Notes: a model not told the origin generated them from the sequence alone. Numbered from the stretch's first letter, positions 10,171 through 20,290 are shown. The stretch is 64,000 nt of DNA from Sporomusaceae bacterium (GCA_031460455.1 JAVKTQ010000001.1:620001-684000), one strand, 5' to 3'. Program-made: numbers and translations.

Positions 10171-11145
10171 TTACTTACACAGCTTTATAGCTGCAAGGGT
10201 AACGTCGTCGGCGGTTATTTTGACGAGTTTTTCGAGGTTGGGGCTGAAGGGTATCGGCACGTAGGGGGCGCCGATGCGCACGATGGGGGCGTCGAGGAGG
10301 TCGAGGTTTTCTTCGGCGACCCGGGCGGCGATTTCCGCGCCGACGCCGCCGGTTTTGACGGCTTCGTGGACGACCATGAGCCGGTGGGTTTTGGCGATGG
10401 AGGCGTATATGGCGTCAAAGTCGATGGGCGAGATGGTCCTCAGGTCGATGACTTCGGCTTCTATCCCCTGCCCTGCCAGTTTGTCGGCGGCTTCGAGGAC
10501 GCGGTGCAGCATCATGGAGTAGGAGACGATGGTGACGTCGCGCCCCGGCCGGACGATGTTGGCTTTGCCGATGGGGACGAGGTGGTCGCCGTCGGGCACC
10601 GGCCCTTTGGTGGGGAAGAGGGCTTTGTGTTCGAAGTAGAGGACGGGGTCGTCGCTGCGGATGGCGGCTTTGAGAAGGCCTTTGGCGTCGGCGGGGTTCG
10701 AGGGGACGACGACTTTGAGGCCGGGGACGTGGAGGAACCAGGATTCGAGGCTTTGGGAGTGCTGGGCGGCCGCCGAGCGGATGATGCCGTCGGGGGCGCG
10801 GAGGACGACGGGGACGATGCACTGGCCGCCGAACATGTAGCGGATTTTGGCCATCTGGTTGACGACTTCGTCCATGCAGACGGTGATGAAGTCGGCGAAG
10901 TGCATGTCGACGACGGGCCGCATGCCTGCTAGGGCCGCGCCGACGCCGGCGCCGACGATGGCGGTTTCGGAGATGGGGGTGTCAAGGACCCGGTCAGTGC
11001 CGAATCGCTGGGGCAGGCCTTTGAATTGGCCGAATATGCCGCCCTGACGGGCGATGTCCTCGCCCATGACGAAGACGCGCGCGTCGCGTTCCATTTCTTC
11101 GGCCATGGCTTCGAGGGTGGCTTCGGAGAAGGATATTTCCCTCAT
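10171..11145 (-). CDS. Second E1 beta subunit, acetoin/pyruvate dehydrogenase type (AcoB-like)
   Basis: A 324-aa paralogue of the E1 beta at 5099-6076, with the same landmarks (FVMGEDIARQGG, RVLDTPISE, QHSQSLESW). Its ATG lies 1 nt after the stop of the second E1 alpha, with AAGGGGTGA as site. No second E2 or E3 is present, so this E1 would have to share the E2/E3 core encoded at 2214-5058. It comes just before the TRAP genes in the probable sigma-54 transcript. Confidence 0.92.
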   Translation of the reverse strand: MREISFSEATLEAMAEEMERDARVFVMGEDIARQGGIFGQFKGLPQRFGTDRVLDTPISETAIVGAGVGAALAGMRPVVDMHFADFITVCMDEVVNQMAKIRYMFGGQCIVPVVLRAPDGIIRSAAAQHSQSLESWFLHVPGLKVVVPSNPADAKGLLKAAIRSDDPVLYFEHKALFPTKGPVPDGDHLVPIGKANIVRPGRDVTIVSYSMMLHRVLEAADKLAGQGIEAEVIDLRTISPIDFDAIYASIAKTHRLMVVHEAVKTGGVGAEIAARVAEENLDLLDAPIVRIGAPYVPIPFSPNLEKLVKITADDVTLAAIKLCK

Positions 11146-11146
11146 G

Positions 11147-12121
11147 TTACTTCACCCCTTCCACATAAAGGTCTGCGAATAGTTCGGCTTCGTCGGGGTA
11201 GGGCGCCTGGCGGGCTTCCCCGACCGCCTGCTCGACTTCGCGGGCCGCTTCGCCGCGGATGGCGTCGAGGTCGGCCTGCTTGAGGAGTTTGGCGCCAATG
11301 ACCTTGTGGGCAAAGTTTTTGAGGGGGTCGTTTTCGTCGAGGTGTTTCTGTACTTCGGCTTTGGTGCGGTACATTTCGGGGTCGCCGACGAAGTGGCCTT
11401 TGATGCGGTAGGTTTTGGCTTCGATGAGGGTGGGGCCGTCGCCGGCGCGGGCGCGGTCGATGGCGGCTTTGGCGGTTTCGAGGACGGCGAAGATGTCGTT
11501 GCCGTCGACGATGACGCCGGGGATGCCGTAGCCTTTGGCGCGGTCGGCGATGTCTTCGATGTTGTTGGTGGTCCGGTAGGGGGTGGTGGAGGCCCACTGG
11601 TTGTTTTCGTTGACGAAGATGACGGGCAGTTTCCAGGCGGCGGCCATGTTGATGCCTTCGTGGAATGTGCCGCGGTTGGAGGCGCCGTCGCCGAAGAAGC
11701 AGACAGCGACTTGGCCGGATTTGCGCATTTTCGCGGCGAGGGCCGCACCGACGGCAAGGTTGTAGCCGCCGCCGACGACGCCGTTGGCGCCGAGCATGCC
11801 GACGGAGAAGTCGGCGATGTGCATGGAGCCGCCCTTGCCTTTGCAGTAGCCGGTCTTTTTGCCGAAGATTTCGGCCATCATCGGCCTGATCTGCGCGCCT
11901 TTGGCGATGCAGTGGCCGTGGCCCCGGTGGGTGCTGGTGATGTAGTCCTGGTCGGTGAGGTTGGCGCAGACGCCGACGGCGATGGCCTCTTCGCCCACAT
12001 AGAGATGGACGAAGCCCGGCAGTTCGCCGCCGAGGAAGAGTTCGCCGATTTTTTCTTCGAATAGTCTGATGCTTATCATCCGCCGGTAGAGGTGGCGTAG
12101 AAATTCTGCATCATGGTTCAT
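11147..12121 (-). CDS. Second E1 alpha subunit, acetoin/pyruvate dehydrogenase type (AcoA-like)
   Basis: ThDP-binding alpha subunit, 324 aa from the ATG at 12121, with GAGGGG 9 nt upstream. The ThDP motif runs from GDGASNRG to NENN. HRGHGHC and KGKGGSMH are shared with the paralogue at 6073. It is the first gene behind a -24/-12 promoter, and a sigma-54 activator gene of AcoR type lies immediately upstream. That is the arrangement of inducible acetoin dehydrogenase loci. The acetoin assignment is inference from context. Confidence 0.92.
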   Translation of the reverse strand: MNHDAEFLRHLYRRMISIRLFEEKIGELFLGGELPGFVHLYVGEEAIAVGVCANLTDQDYITSTHRGHGHCIAKGAQIRPMMAEIFGKKTGYCKGKGGSMHIADFSVGMLGANGVVGGGYNLAVGAALAAKMRKSGQVAVCFFGDGASNRGTFHEGINMAAAWKLPVIFVNENNQWASTTPYRTTNNIEDIADRAKGYGIPGVIVDGNDIFAVLETAKAAIDRARAGDGPTLIEAKTYRIKGHFVGDPEMYRTKAEVQKHLDENDPLKNFAHKVIGAKLLKQADLDAIRGEAAREVEQAVGEARQAPYPDEAELFADLYVEGVK

Positions 12122-12170
12122 GGAGATCACCCCTCTCGTTTTTCCCATAACGTCTTTGTGGAAAATTAAT

Positions 12171-12189
12171 AATGCATTTTCCATGCCAA
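12171..12189 (-). promoter_or_regulatory. Sigma-54 (-24/-12) promoter for the second E1 operon
   Basis: The minus strand reads TTGGCATGGAAAATGCATT. The GG at 12187-12186 and GC at 12175-12174 are separated by exactly 10 nt, matching TGGCA-N-TTGC-like consensus with one change in the -12 element. Transcription would start near 12162, about 40 nt before the E1 alpha start. The adjacent activator with a GAFTGA motif supports the call. Confidence 0.8.
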
Positions 12190-12289
12190 CAGGGAAACGG
12201 ACAGGGATGTACAGGTGTTTGGCTTGAAACGGGGCAGTCCGCCCGTGGGAGATGGTGTGCGGAGTGTTCGGTTATGGAGCAGTCAGTGG

Positions 12290-14263
<1,974 letters not shown>

Positions 14264-14400
14264 GTTTGCTCCCTCCAAATCGTCCTGTATTGATACATAA
14301 AAGGATGTTTGTATTTTTCATTGGACAAAAAACGTTCGTTTCCTGCACTTGCGAGAATTTTTTGAACGGTTTGACAATTTTTATTTACCAGGCGGGACGG

Positions 14401-14440
14401 AAAACGGACGAAGGCCGCGCGGCGGGGGTGCCGTGCGGCC
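14401..14440 (-). terminator. Terminator after the sigG-spoIIR-small ORF run
   Basis: On the minus strand GGCCGC-A-CGGC pairs with GCCG-C-GCGGCC (14440 to 14413, one mismatch), followed by TTCGTCCGTTTT. It lies between repeat copy 2 and the sigma-54 activator gene, so it probably ends the sporulation transcript before that gene. Confidence 0.6.
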
Positions 14441-14460
14441 TGATGGGTGGCGCAGGTTAG

Positions 14461-14583
14461 AGGTCGTTCAGAAGTGCCCAGATGCAAGGCAGCCCGAGGA
14501 AGCGCGCGCAGACAGTACACAGGACGTACGGCAAGCGCGCTCCCGGAGGGCTAACAACGCAGATGGTGGCTTATCAACGGCCT
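14461..14583. repeat. Palindromic intergenic repeat, copy 2
   Basis: AGGTCGTT and AACGGCCT form the ends (one G-T pair). The inner arms are GTGCCCAGATGC and GCAGATGGTGGC, with GTACACAGGACGTAC at the centre. It begins 2 nt after the stop codon of the 48-aa ORF. Confidence 0.9.
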
Positions 14584-14585
14584 GT

Positions 14586-14732
14586 TTAGCGTTTGGGGGT
14601 TGATTGGGTCATCTCTGTGGCCAATACTTTGTTGAACGGTTCCTGTTTTTTTGGTTTGTCTTTGCTGGTGGCGCGACGTTTGTCACGGCTTTGGTTGTTG
14701 GTCTGCTGCACCTTGGTGGTGGCGATGAGCAT
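14586..14732 (-). CDS. Unrecognised 48-aa basic protein downstream of spoIIR
   Basis: A short frame (ATG at 14732, TAA at 14586) has a strong site, GGGGAGGG, 6 nt before the start. The product begins MLIATTKVQQTNNQSRDK, is rich in Lys, Arg, Gln and Thr, and has no cysteine, signal peptide or membrane segment. It follows spoIIR by 84 bp on the same strand with no obvious terminator between, so it may be co-transcribed and sporulation-related. I do not recognise the family. Support is the ribosome binding site, position, and the repeat placed 2 nt after its stop, as with other real genes here. Confidence 0.6.
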   Translation of the reverse strand: MLIATTKVQQTNNQSRDKRRATSKDKPKKQEPFNKVLATEMTQSTPKR

Positions 14733-14816
14733 GGTGCACCCTCCCCTGCCGGTTTTATCTCTCACTGATTATATCGGCGGGAAGGGCGAATTTGTTTAGG
14801 GATTTTTTGGGAGAGC

Positions 14817-15407
14817 TTATGGGCGACCGAGGATTTCGGCGATTTTCCATTTGATTTGTATTTGCCCCGGCCTGGCGCTGCCGTCTGTGCCGGCGACGGC
14901 CGGGACGGCGGTGACGGTGGCGCCGTCGATGAAGCACAGGGGCGGAAAGAGGACGCACCACCAGTTTTTGCCTTCGGCGGCGCCGAGGAGGATGCGCACG
15001 GTTTCGTAGCGGCCGGGCGGCAGGACGAGGGCGCCGTAGGTGCGGAGGGGGAAGTCGAACCAGCCTGTTTCGATGGCGACGGGGTAGGCTGCGCCGCCGA
15101 CGGCGATTGTGTGGCGGGCGATGCGGAGGATGTCTTCGCGCTGGGCGGCGACGATGCGCCGGGCGTCGTCTACGGAGGCGGCGCCGGCCAGCCGGGGGGC
15201 GAGGTGGGCGGTGACGGCGTCGCGGACGCGGTATTTGAGCTGCTGGTCGGCGGCACTGTCGCTGTTGGCGATGATGTGGAGGCGAATGAGGTCTTGGGGG
15301 GATGCCTCCTCTCCCCTGCTCTCGCCGGCGAGGAGCAGGCTCCAGCCGCCGGTGACGAAGACGAAGAGCAGTATGGGCAGGATAATACGGATCAGGGTCT
15401 TATTCAT
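14817..15407 (-). CDS. spoIIR: Stage II sporulation protein R
   Basis: Forespore-made signal protein that triggers SpoIIGA processing of pro-sigma-E in the mother cell. The product is 196 aa. The ATG at 15407 has GGAGAGG upstream; a TTG six codons earlier overlaps the site. An N-terminal hydrophobic segment fits export. Family landmarks are the IRLHIIANSDS block (the start of the SpoIIR domain) and GKNWWCVLFPPLCF near the C-terminus. It follows sigG, separated by repeat copy 3. Its target genes, spoIIGA and sigE, are in the same window. Confidence 0.95.
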   Translation of the reverse strand: MNKTLIRIILPILLFVFVTGGWSLLLAGESRGEEASPQDLIRLHIIANSDSAADQQLKYRVRDAVTAHLAPRLAGAASVDDARRIVAAQREDILRIARHTIAVGGAAYPVAIETGWFDFPLRTYGALVLPPGRYETVRILLGAAEGKNWWCVLFPPLCFIDGATVTAVPAVAGTDGSARPGQIQIKWKIAEILGRP

Positions 15408-15474
15408 TTTTTGATTCCTCTCCAATGTTGATTCTTTTATCTAATGGTTCTTCTATGGTCTTCCATGAGTTGCC

Positions 15475-15599
15475 GGAAGACGCCTCGGAAGCTCCAGATG
15501 CAAGGCGCACCGGAGGATGACACCGGAAGCGTACACGTAAGTACGCTGAGGATGGCAGCCGAGGAGCAACGCCGCAGATGGACTTCCCAGGCGGCTTCC
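15475..15599. repeat. Palindromic intergenic repeat, copy 3 (divergent outer arms)
   Basis: The centre is the common type (CACCGGAGGATGACACC; GCGTAC...GTACGC; GCAGCCGAGGAGCAACG). The outer arms are private to this copy: GGAAG-ACGCCTC-GGAAGCTCC pairs with GGACTTCC-CAGGCG-GCTTCC. It starts 18 nt after the sigG stop and lies between sigG and spoIIR. Confidence 0.88.
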
Positions 15600-15617
15600 C
15601 CTATCAACGCCCTCCCC

Positions 15618-16391
15618 CTAGACGTACTTGCGCATATGCCCGAGGGCGGCTTTCTCTAATCTTGATACTTGGGCCTGCGATATGCCGATCTCTTCGGCTA
15701 CTTCCATCTGGGTTTTGCCTTCGAAGAAGCGGAGGGTGAGGATGTGTTTTTCGCGGTCGCTGAGTTTGCGGAGGGCTTCTTTGATGGCGACGCCTTCGAG
15801 CCAGTTGAAGTCGTGGTTGCGGTCGTCGCCGATCTGGTCCATGACGAAGATGGGGTCGCCGCCGTCGTGGTAGATGGGTTCGAAGAGGGAGATGGGTTCC
15901 TGGATGGCGTCGAGGGCGAAGACGATTTCTTCGCGGGGGATTTTGAGTTCGTCGGCGATTTCGTTGATGGAGGGCTCGCGGGAGTATCTGTTGACAAGCG
16001 AGTCGCGGACCTGGAGGGCTTTGTAGGCGACGTCGCGCATGGAGCGGCTGACGCGGATGGGGTTGTTGTCGCGCAGGTAGCGGCGGATTTCGCCGATGAT
16101 CATGGGGACGGCGTAGGTGGAGAATTTGACGTTCTGGGCGAGGTCGAAGTTGTCGATGGCTTTCATGAGGCCGATGCAGCCGACCTGGAAGAGGTCGTCG
16201 ACGAATTCGCCGCGGTTGTTGAACCGCTGGATGACGCTGAGGACGAGCCTGAGGTTGCCGTAGATGAGCTGCTCGCGGGCATCAATGCCGCCGGATTGCA
16301 TGATTTCGAAGAGTTCGCGCATCCGGCTGGCCGGCAGGACGGGGAGCTTGGCTGTGTTGACACCGCAGATTTCGACTTTGTTTACTAGCAC
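15618..16391 (-). CDS. sigG: RNA polymerase forespore sigma factor G
   Basis: Late forespore sigma factor, 257 aa. The GTG at 16391 is chosen since GGAGGG lies 6 nt upstream and the product then begins MLVNKVEICGVNTAKLPVL, as in known SigG proteins. Region 2 (QVGCIGLMKAIDNFD, then FSTYAVPMIIGEIRRYLRD) and region 4 (MEVAEEIGISQAQVSRLEK) are intact. It is monocistronic or heads a run with spoIIR, and a sigma-F/G-type promoter lies just upstream. Confidence 0.96.
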   Translation of the reverse strand: MLVNKVEICGVNTAKLPVLPASRMRELFEIMQSGGIDAREQLIYGNLRLVLSVIQRFNNRGEFVDDLFQVGCIGLMKAIDNFDLAQNVKFSTYAVPMIIGEIRRYLRDNNPIRVSRSMRDVAYKALQVRDSLVNRYSREPSINEIADELKIPREEIVFALDAIQEPISLFEPIYHDGGDPIFVMDQIGDDRNHDFNWLEGVAIKEALRKLSDREKHILTLRFFEGKTQMEVAEEIGISQAQVSRLEKAALGHMRKYV

Positions 16392-16437
16392 GTCTGTCCC
16401 TCCCACAAGCTTCCAACCCTGTTAATTCACTATCAGC

Positions 16438-16466
16438 ATTATTGCCACGGCGGGGCTGTTTTATTC
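16438..16466 (-). promoter_or_regulatory. Sigma-F/sigma-G type promoter of sigG
   Basis: On the minus strand GAATA (16466-16462) is followed after 15 nt by GGCAATAAT (16446-16438), a full match to the forespore -10 pattern GGnnAnAnT. The predicted start of transcription lies some 40 nt before the sigG GTG. In B. subtilis sigG is read by sigma-F and then sigma-G, which agrees. Confidence 0.65.
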
Positions 16467-16470
16467 GGGC

Positions 16471-16498
16471 AAAAGAAAAAGCCCCTTTTCGGGGGGCA
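16471..16498 (-). terminator. Terminator of the C-GCAxxG-C-C/TrsS-like cluster
   Basis: On the minus strand GCCCC pairs with GGGGC, followed by TTTTTCTTTT. It lies 30 nt after the stop of the gene at 16528 and just upstream of the sigG promoter, so it separates the two transcripts. Confidence 0.8.
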
Positions 16499-16527
16499 AG
16501 GAGTGGCGGCTTGGCGTAAGCTTCCGC

Positions 16528-16965
16528 TTATGGTTCGGCGATAAATCCGTTGTCTTCGAGGAGTTCCATCGCTCGCGCATAGGTCTCGATGACCATCGCC
16601 GGGCAGCGCAGCATTTTGTTCCAGGGGTCGTCGTTGAGGATTGTCCGGCAGTCGGCGCCGCCGTAGCTTGGGATGTATTTTTCCTCGAACCAGTCCACCA
16701 GATTTTGCCCCATGACGTTGAGCAGGTGATTTTCCCGTTCCTGCGGTTCGCCCCGGCCGGCGTAGAGACCGAGCAGGCAGACAGCCCCGGTGAGCGCGCC
16801 GCAGATTTTGCCGCAGTCGCCCAGGCCGTTGGCGAGGCCGTTCATGGCCCGCACCAGGTCGGGGTTGCTTTTGCCCTGGCGCTCCAGGCCGAGGATGATG
16901 AGGATCTGGCTGCAGTGAAAGCCCTCCGCACGCAGTTTTGCTATGCGGGCCATTTCGTCGGCCAC
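16528..16965 (-). CDS. C-GCAxxG-C-C family protein (DVU_1555-like)
   Basis: Small cysteine protein of 145 aa. The GTG at 16965 has AGGGG 7 nt upstream; the longer open frame before it is antisense-like and lacks a site. Motifs are FHCSQ near the N-terminus, GDCGKICGALTGAVCLLG in the middle, and later cysteines in ADCRTIL and LRCPAMV. That cysteine layout defines the C-GCAxxG-C-C family, suspected of redox or metal roles but without a proven activity. It is the last gene of the cluster, 34 bp after the phosphatase gene. Confidence 0.8.
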   Translation of the reverse strand: MADEMARIAKLRAEGFHCSQILIILGLERQGKSNPDLVRAMNGLANGLGDCGKICGALTGAVCLLGLYAGRGEPQERENHLLNVMGQNLVDWFEEKYIPSYGGADCRTILNDDPWNKMLRCPAMVIETYARAMELLEDNGFIAEP

Positions 16966-16999
16966 GGTAATTCCCCTTTCTCCTGTCGGTGTCCGGCGT

Positions 17000-17596
17000 T
17001 CACCGGTAGTTGACGAGCTTGAGCTGATGACCGGCGGCACCGCACTGGATGATGTTGATGCAGCCATAGTCCTGGGCGATGCGGAAAATGTTGGCGACCG
17101 GCATGCCGAGGATGTGGCCGAGCAGCACCCGGTTGACGCCGGCGTGGCCGACGATCGCAAGGTCGCCATGCGCGGATCCAAGTATGTCGCGAAAAGCGGC
17201 GATCACCCGCAGGCTGCAGTCGGCGAAGCTTTCGCCGCCGGGGACGCGGTAGTAGCCGATGTCGGCGCCCCGGGCTTTGAATTCGTCGGGAAAGCGGCGG
17301 GCGATGTCGGCGAAAGAAAGTCCTTCCCATTCGCCGAGCGCTATTTCCCGCAAGGCTGTCAGCGCCGTTACTGGAACCCCTTTAGGGCCGGCGACGATTT
17401 CCGCCGTCCGGCGCGAGCGGACGAGGTCGCTGCAGTATACCGCGCCGAGGGCGGCGGGGTCGAGCGCTTGCTGCAGCCACGCGGCCTGCTGCTCGCCTTC
17501 GTCGCTGAGCGGCAGGTCGAGCTGGCCGATATAACGCCGCTGGTCGTCTTCGAGGCGGATTTTCCCGTGCCTTAGCAAGTATATTTTCCTGTCCAT
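17000..17596 (-). CDS. Histidine phosphatase family protein (phosphoglycerate-mutase-like)
   Basis: 198 aa with LRHGK at residues 8-12 (phospho-acceptor histidine), SDLVRSRRTAE, EIALGEWEGLSF and GHAGVNR with the second catalytic histidine. This resembles alpha-ribazole phosphatases and broad small-molecule phosphatases. No cobalamin gene is nearby, so a CobC role is not supported. It sits 4 bp after the ligase gene inside the coupled cluster, which suggests the cluster acts on a phosphorylated small molecule (inference). Confidence 0.88.
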   Translation of the reverse strand: MDRKIYLLRHGKIRLEDDQRRYIGQLDLPLSDEGEQQAAWLQQALDPAALGAVYCSDLVRSRRTAEIVAGPKGVPVTALTALREIALGEWEGLSFADIARRFPDEFKARGADIGYYRVPGGESFADCSLRVIAAFRDILGSAHGDLAIVGHAGVNRVLLGHILGMPVANIFRIAQDYGCINIIQCGAAGHQLKLVNYR

Positions 17597-17600
17597 GAGC

Positions 17601-18929
17601 TTAGTTCAACTCCATGATGGCTCTTTTGGCCGCGCTCGGCTCAAGCTCGCCCCGGCAGCGCCCGGCCGCGACGGATACCGCGAGGCTGCCGGCCTGCCGC
17701 GCCAGCCGGATCACCGGTACGGTGTCCGCGGCGGCGGTGAGCGAGAGCGCGCACCGGTCGCCGGGGCCGGCCGCCAGCGAAGCGGCAATGGTGAGCCTGG
17801 TTGCGTGGCGGCGGTTGTCGACGGCGGCGGTGAAGCTTATGAGGCCCGGAAGGGCGAAGAGGGCTTCGTCGAGGTCGGCGAGGGTGAAATGGCCGTGTCC
17901 GGGGAGGATTATCCGCCCGTCCGTTCTGGCGGTCACCGGCGCCAGCCGCCGCAGCTCCGACCCGCAGGGGCACGGCCCGCTATGGATGCGGGATAGGTCG
18001 CCGGTGCGGTAGCGGATGAGGGGCATGGCGCGCCGGGCGAGGGTGGTGACGACGACCTCCCCCTCCCCGCCTGCGGGCACAGGTTGGCCGGTAAGGGGGT
18101 CGACGATTTCGAAGAAGAAGTCGGCCTCATGCAGGTGGCAGCCGGCATGGGCGGCGCAGTCGGTGCCGCCGCCGAGACCGAGTTCGGTCATGCCGTAGTG
18201 TTCGAAAACGTCGCAGCCCCACAGCCGCGTAAGTTCGTGGACGACGGCGCGGGGGACGTGGTCGGTGCTGAGGAGGACGCTTTTCACCGCAGGCGATACG
18301 CCGGCGCTTTCCGCCCAGCGGGCCAGCGCAATCACCTGGGCGGGCACGCCGACGAGGCAGTTGACGTTTTCGCGCGCCATGACGGCGAGGGTCGCGGGCA
18401 GAGAACGGACAAGGCCGTGGGGGACGGGGCGGACGCCGCTGCGTTTGAGGGCGGCGGCGAGCAGGTCGCCGACGCCGCCCGGCCGCTCGCCGGGCAGGAG
18501 GATGAGCACGCGGTCGCCGGGCTGCGTCAGGGAGGCCATGCCGTGGCGGAAGAAGTCGAGCGTCGCTTCCTGGTCGGCGGGGGTGAAGGAGAGGCGTTTG
18601 GCTGCGCCGGTCGTGCCGGAGCTGTCGAGGGTGACGACCCGGCTGACATCGCTCTGGGATACGCAGAGGAGGCGCGGCCCGTGCCGGCGGAGGTCGGCGG
18701 CGGTGGTGAAGGGGTAGCGGGCGAGGTCGGCGAGGGCGTCGAGGCCGGTTGCGGCGTGACCGGCGAGCAGGTCGCGGTAGAACGGGCTGTGGCTGGCCGC
18801 CCAGCTAACGGTAGCCCGCAGTCTTTCGAACTGGTAGCGGTCAAGCTGTTCGCGCGCGAAGCCGGCCCCGCCGGCGCCGATTTTTTTCGCCGCCCAGGCG
18901 TCGAGCGGTGTCCTGGCAAGGCCGCTCAT
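17601..18929 (-). CDS. PaaK-like AMP-dependent CoA ligase (DVU_1553-like)
   Basis: Adenylate-forming enzyme, 442 aa. It has the phosphate loop SSGTTGAAKRLSF, the adenine motif HYGMTELGLGGG, and YRTGDLSRI followed by a CPCG knuckle typical of phenylacetate-CoA ligase relatives. The N-terminal FxRxxL region also fits PaaK. It would activate a carboxylate as acyl-AMP, then acyl-CoA or another thioester. The start overlaps the radical SAM stop by 4 bp. No paa genes are present, so phenylacetate is unlikely to be the substrate. Confidence 0.85.
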   Translation of the reverse strand: MSGLARTPLDAWAAKKIGAGGAGFAREQLDRYQFERLRATVSWAASHSPFYRDLLAGHAATGLDALADLARYPFTTAADLRRHGPRLLCVSQSDVSRVVTLDSSGTTGAAKRLSFTPADQEATLDFFRHGMASLTQPGDRVLILLPGERPGGVGDLLAAALKRSGVRPVPHGLVRSLPATLAVMARENVNCLVGVPAQVIALARWAESAGVSPAVKSVLLSTDHVPRAVVHELTRLWGCDVFEHYGMTELGLGGGTDCAAHAGCHLHEADFFFEIVDPLTGQPVPAGGEGEVVVTTLARRAMPLIRYRTGDLSRIHSGPCPCGSELRRLAPVTARTDGRIILPGHGHFTLADLDEALFALPGLISFTAAVDNRRHATRLTIAASLAAGPGDRCALSLTAAADTVPVIRLARQAGSLAVSVAAGRCRGELEPSAAKRAIMELN

Positions 18930-20290
18930 GGCGTCGCCCCACGGGGACGGTAGAGCGGCTCGCCGTTGATGCGCGTGAGGTTGTAGGCGCAGAAGGGTAT
19001 CAGCCGGCTGTCCGGGGCGACGACATGCAGGGGGCAGTCTTTTACCCTGTCGAGGTCGATGGTGCCGTTGTCCTGGAACGCCATGGCGGAGATGCAGAGG
19101 GTTCGCTTATCGACGGTGTCGAGAAAGGCGTCGAGGCTGTCGGTGACGATGCCCGGACCGTATGCGGGGCTGTCGGTCCGCGGGCCGCCGGCCGCCGACC
19201 ACCGCCTGGCGACGAAGGACCGCGCTTTACGGACGTCGTCGCCGGCGGGGCGCGCCTGACAGCAGCTTTGCTCGCCGCTGTTCCCCAGCTTCAGTTGTCC
19301 GTCGGCGGCAACCAGGTAGTTGGCATGGCAGGAGCAGTAAGCGTTCCTGCCGCCGGACGGCCGGAAGTCGCTTATTTTCATTTTTCCGCCGGTCTGGGCG
19401 GCCAGCGCCTGCATGAGCTCGGGGAGGGTGAATCTGTCGGCGTCGGCCGGAGGGTGCGGGTAGCGGCCGAAGTAGCTGACCGGCTGGAAGTGGACGCCGC
19501 GCACCGCCGGCATGAGGCTGACGGCGAAATCGACGAGGCGGCCGATGTGGGCGGTGTTTATCCGCGGCACGAGCGTGGGGACGAGCACTACGCCGAGCCC
19601 GAGTTCGGCGCAGCGGGCGATGGCGGCTTTCTTTATGTCCAGCAGGGGTTTTCCCCTGATTTTTTCGTAGATGGCGTCGTCCAGGCCGTCGAACTGCAAA
19701 AAGACGCACGACAGCCCGGCCTGTTTGAGCCGCAGCCCGTACTGGCGGTCGTCCGCCAGCCGCAGGCCGTTGGTGTTAAGCTGAAAGAAGGTGTAGCCCA
19801 GCGACCGGCCGAGGGCGATTATCGCGGGCAGGTCGTCCCGGAGGGTGGGCTCGCCGCCCGACAGCTGGATGTTGTAAGGGCCGCCGCCGGCAAGCAGCCG
19901 CCGGTACCAGCTTTCGATTGTCCCGATGTCGGGGTCGTCTGCTTCGCCGCCGGCTGCGGCGAAGCAGACCGGGCAGGCGAGGTTGCAGCGCGAAGTGACT
20001 TCGAGGAGGACGCAGCAGGTGTGGCGGCGGTGGGCGGGGCAGAGGCCGCAGTCGAACGGGCAGCCTTTGTCTGCGGCGGTGGCGCATACGGGGGGCGGAG
20101 GCTGACTGGCAAACGCCCACGCGTCATACGCCGGCGGCCCGCGCCAGATTATCGCCCGGCAGGAGCCGTGTTCGGGGCAGGTTTTTTCAAGATAGACGTC
20201 GTCGCCGATGGCGATTTTTTGGGCGGAGATACGTTTCAGGCACACGGGACAGAGGCTTTCGGCCGTGCCCGCTATTGCCGCTTTGTTCAT
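18926..20290 (-). CDS. Radical SAM protein, TrsS-like
   Basis: 454 aa. An N-terminal treble-clef-like region (CPVC at 14-17, CPEHG near 38) and a second cysteine group (GCPFDCGLCPAH) precede the radical SAM triad C102-x3-C106-x2-C109 (CNLACPVC) and SGGEPTLRDDLP. Later cysteines (CSCH, CC, CPLH) may bind an extra cluster. This layout resembles the radical SAM (seleno)protein TrsS that accompanies DVU_155x genes in anaerobes; the FCAYN near the C-terminus may mark where relatives carry selenocysteine (recall, not checked). Both ends overlap neighbours by 4 bp. The reaction is unknown. Confidence 0.8.
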   Translation of the reverse strand: MNKAAIAGTAESLCPVCLKRISAQKIAIGDDVYLEKTCPEHGSCRAIIWRGPPAYDAWAFASQPPPPVCATAADKGCPFDCGLCPAHRRHTCCVLLEVTSRCNLACPVCFAAAGGEADDPDIGTIESWYRRLLAGGGPYNIQLSGGEPTLRDDLPAIIALGRSLGYTFFQLNTNGLRLADDRQYGLRLKQAGLSCVFLQFDGLDDAIYEKIRGKPLLDIKKAAIARCAELGLGVVLVPTLVPRINTAHIGRLVDFAVSLMPAVRGVHFQPVSYFGRYPHPPADADRFTLPELMQALAAQTGGKMKISDFRPSGGRNAYCSCHANYLVAADGQLKLGNSGEQSCCQARPAGDDVRKARSFVARRWSAAGGPRTDSPAYGPGIVTDSLDAFLDTVDKRTLCISAMAFQDNGTIDLDRVKDCPLHVVAPDSRLIPFCAYNLTRINGEPLYRPRGATP

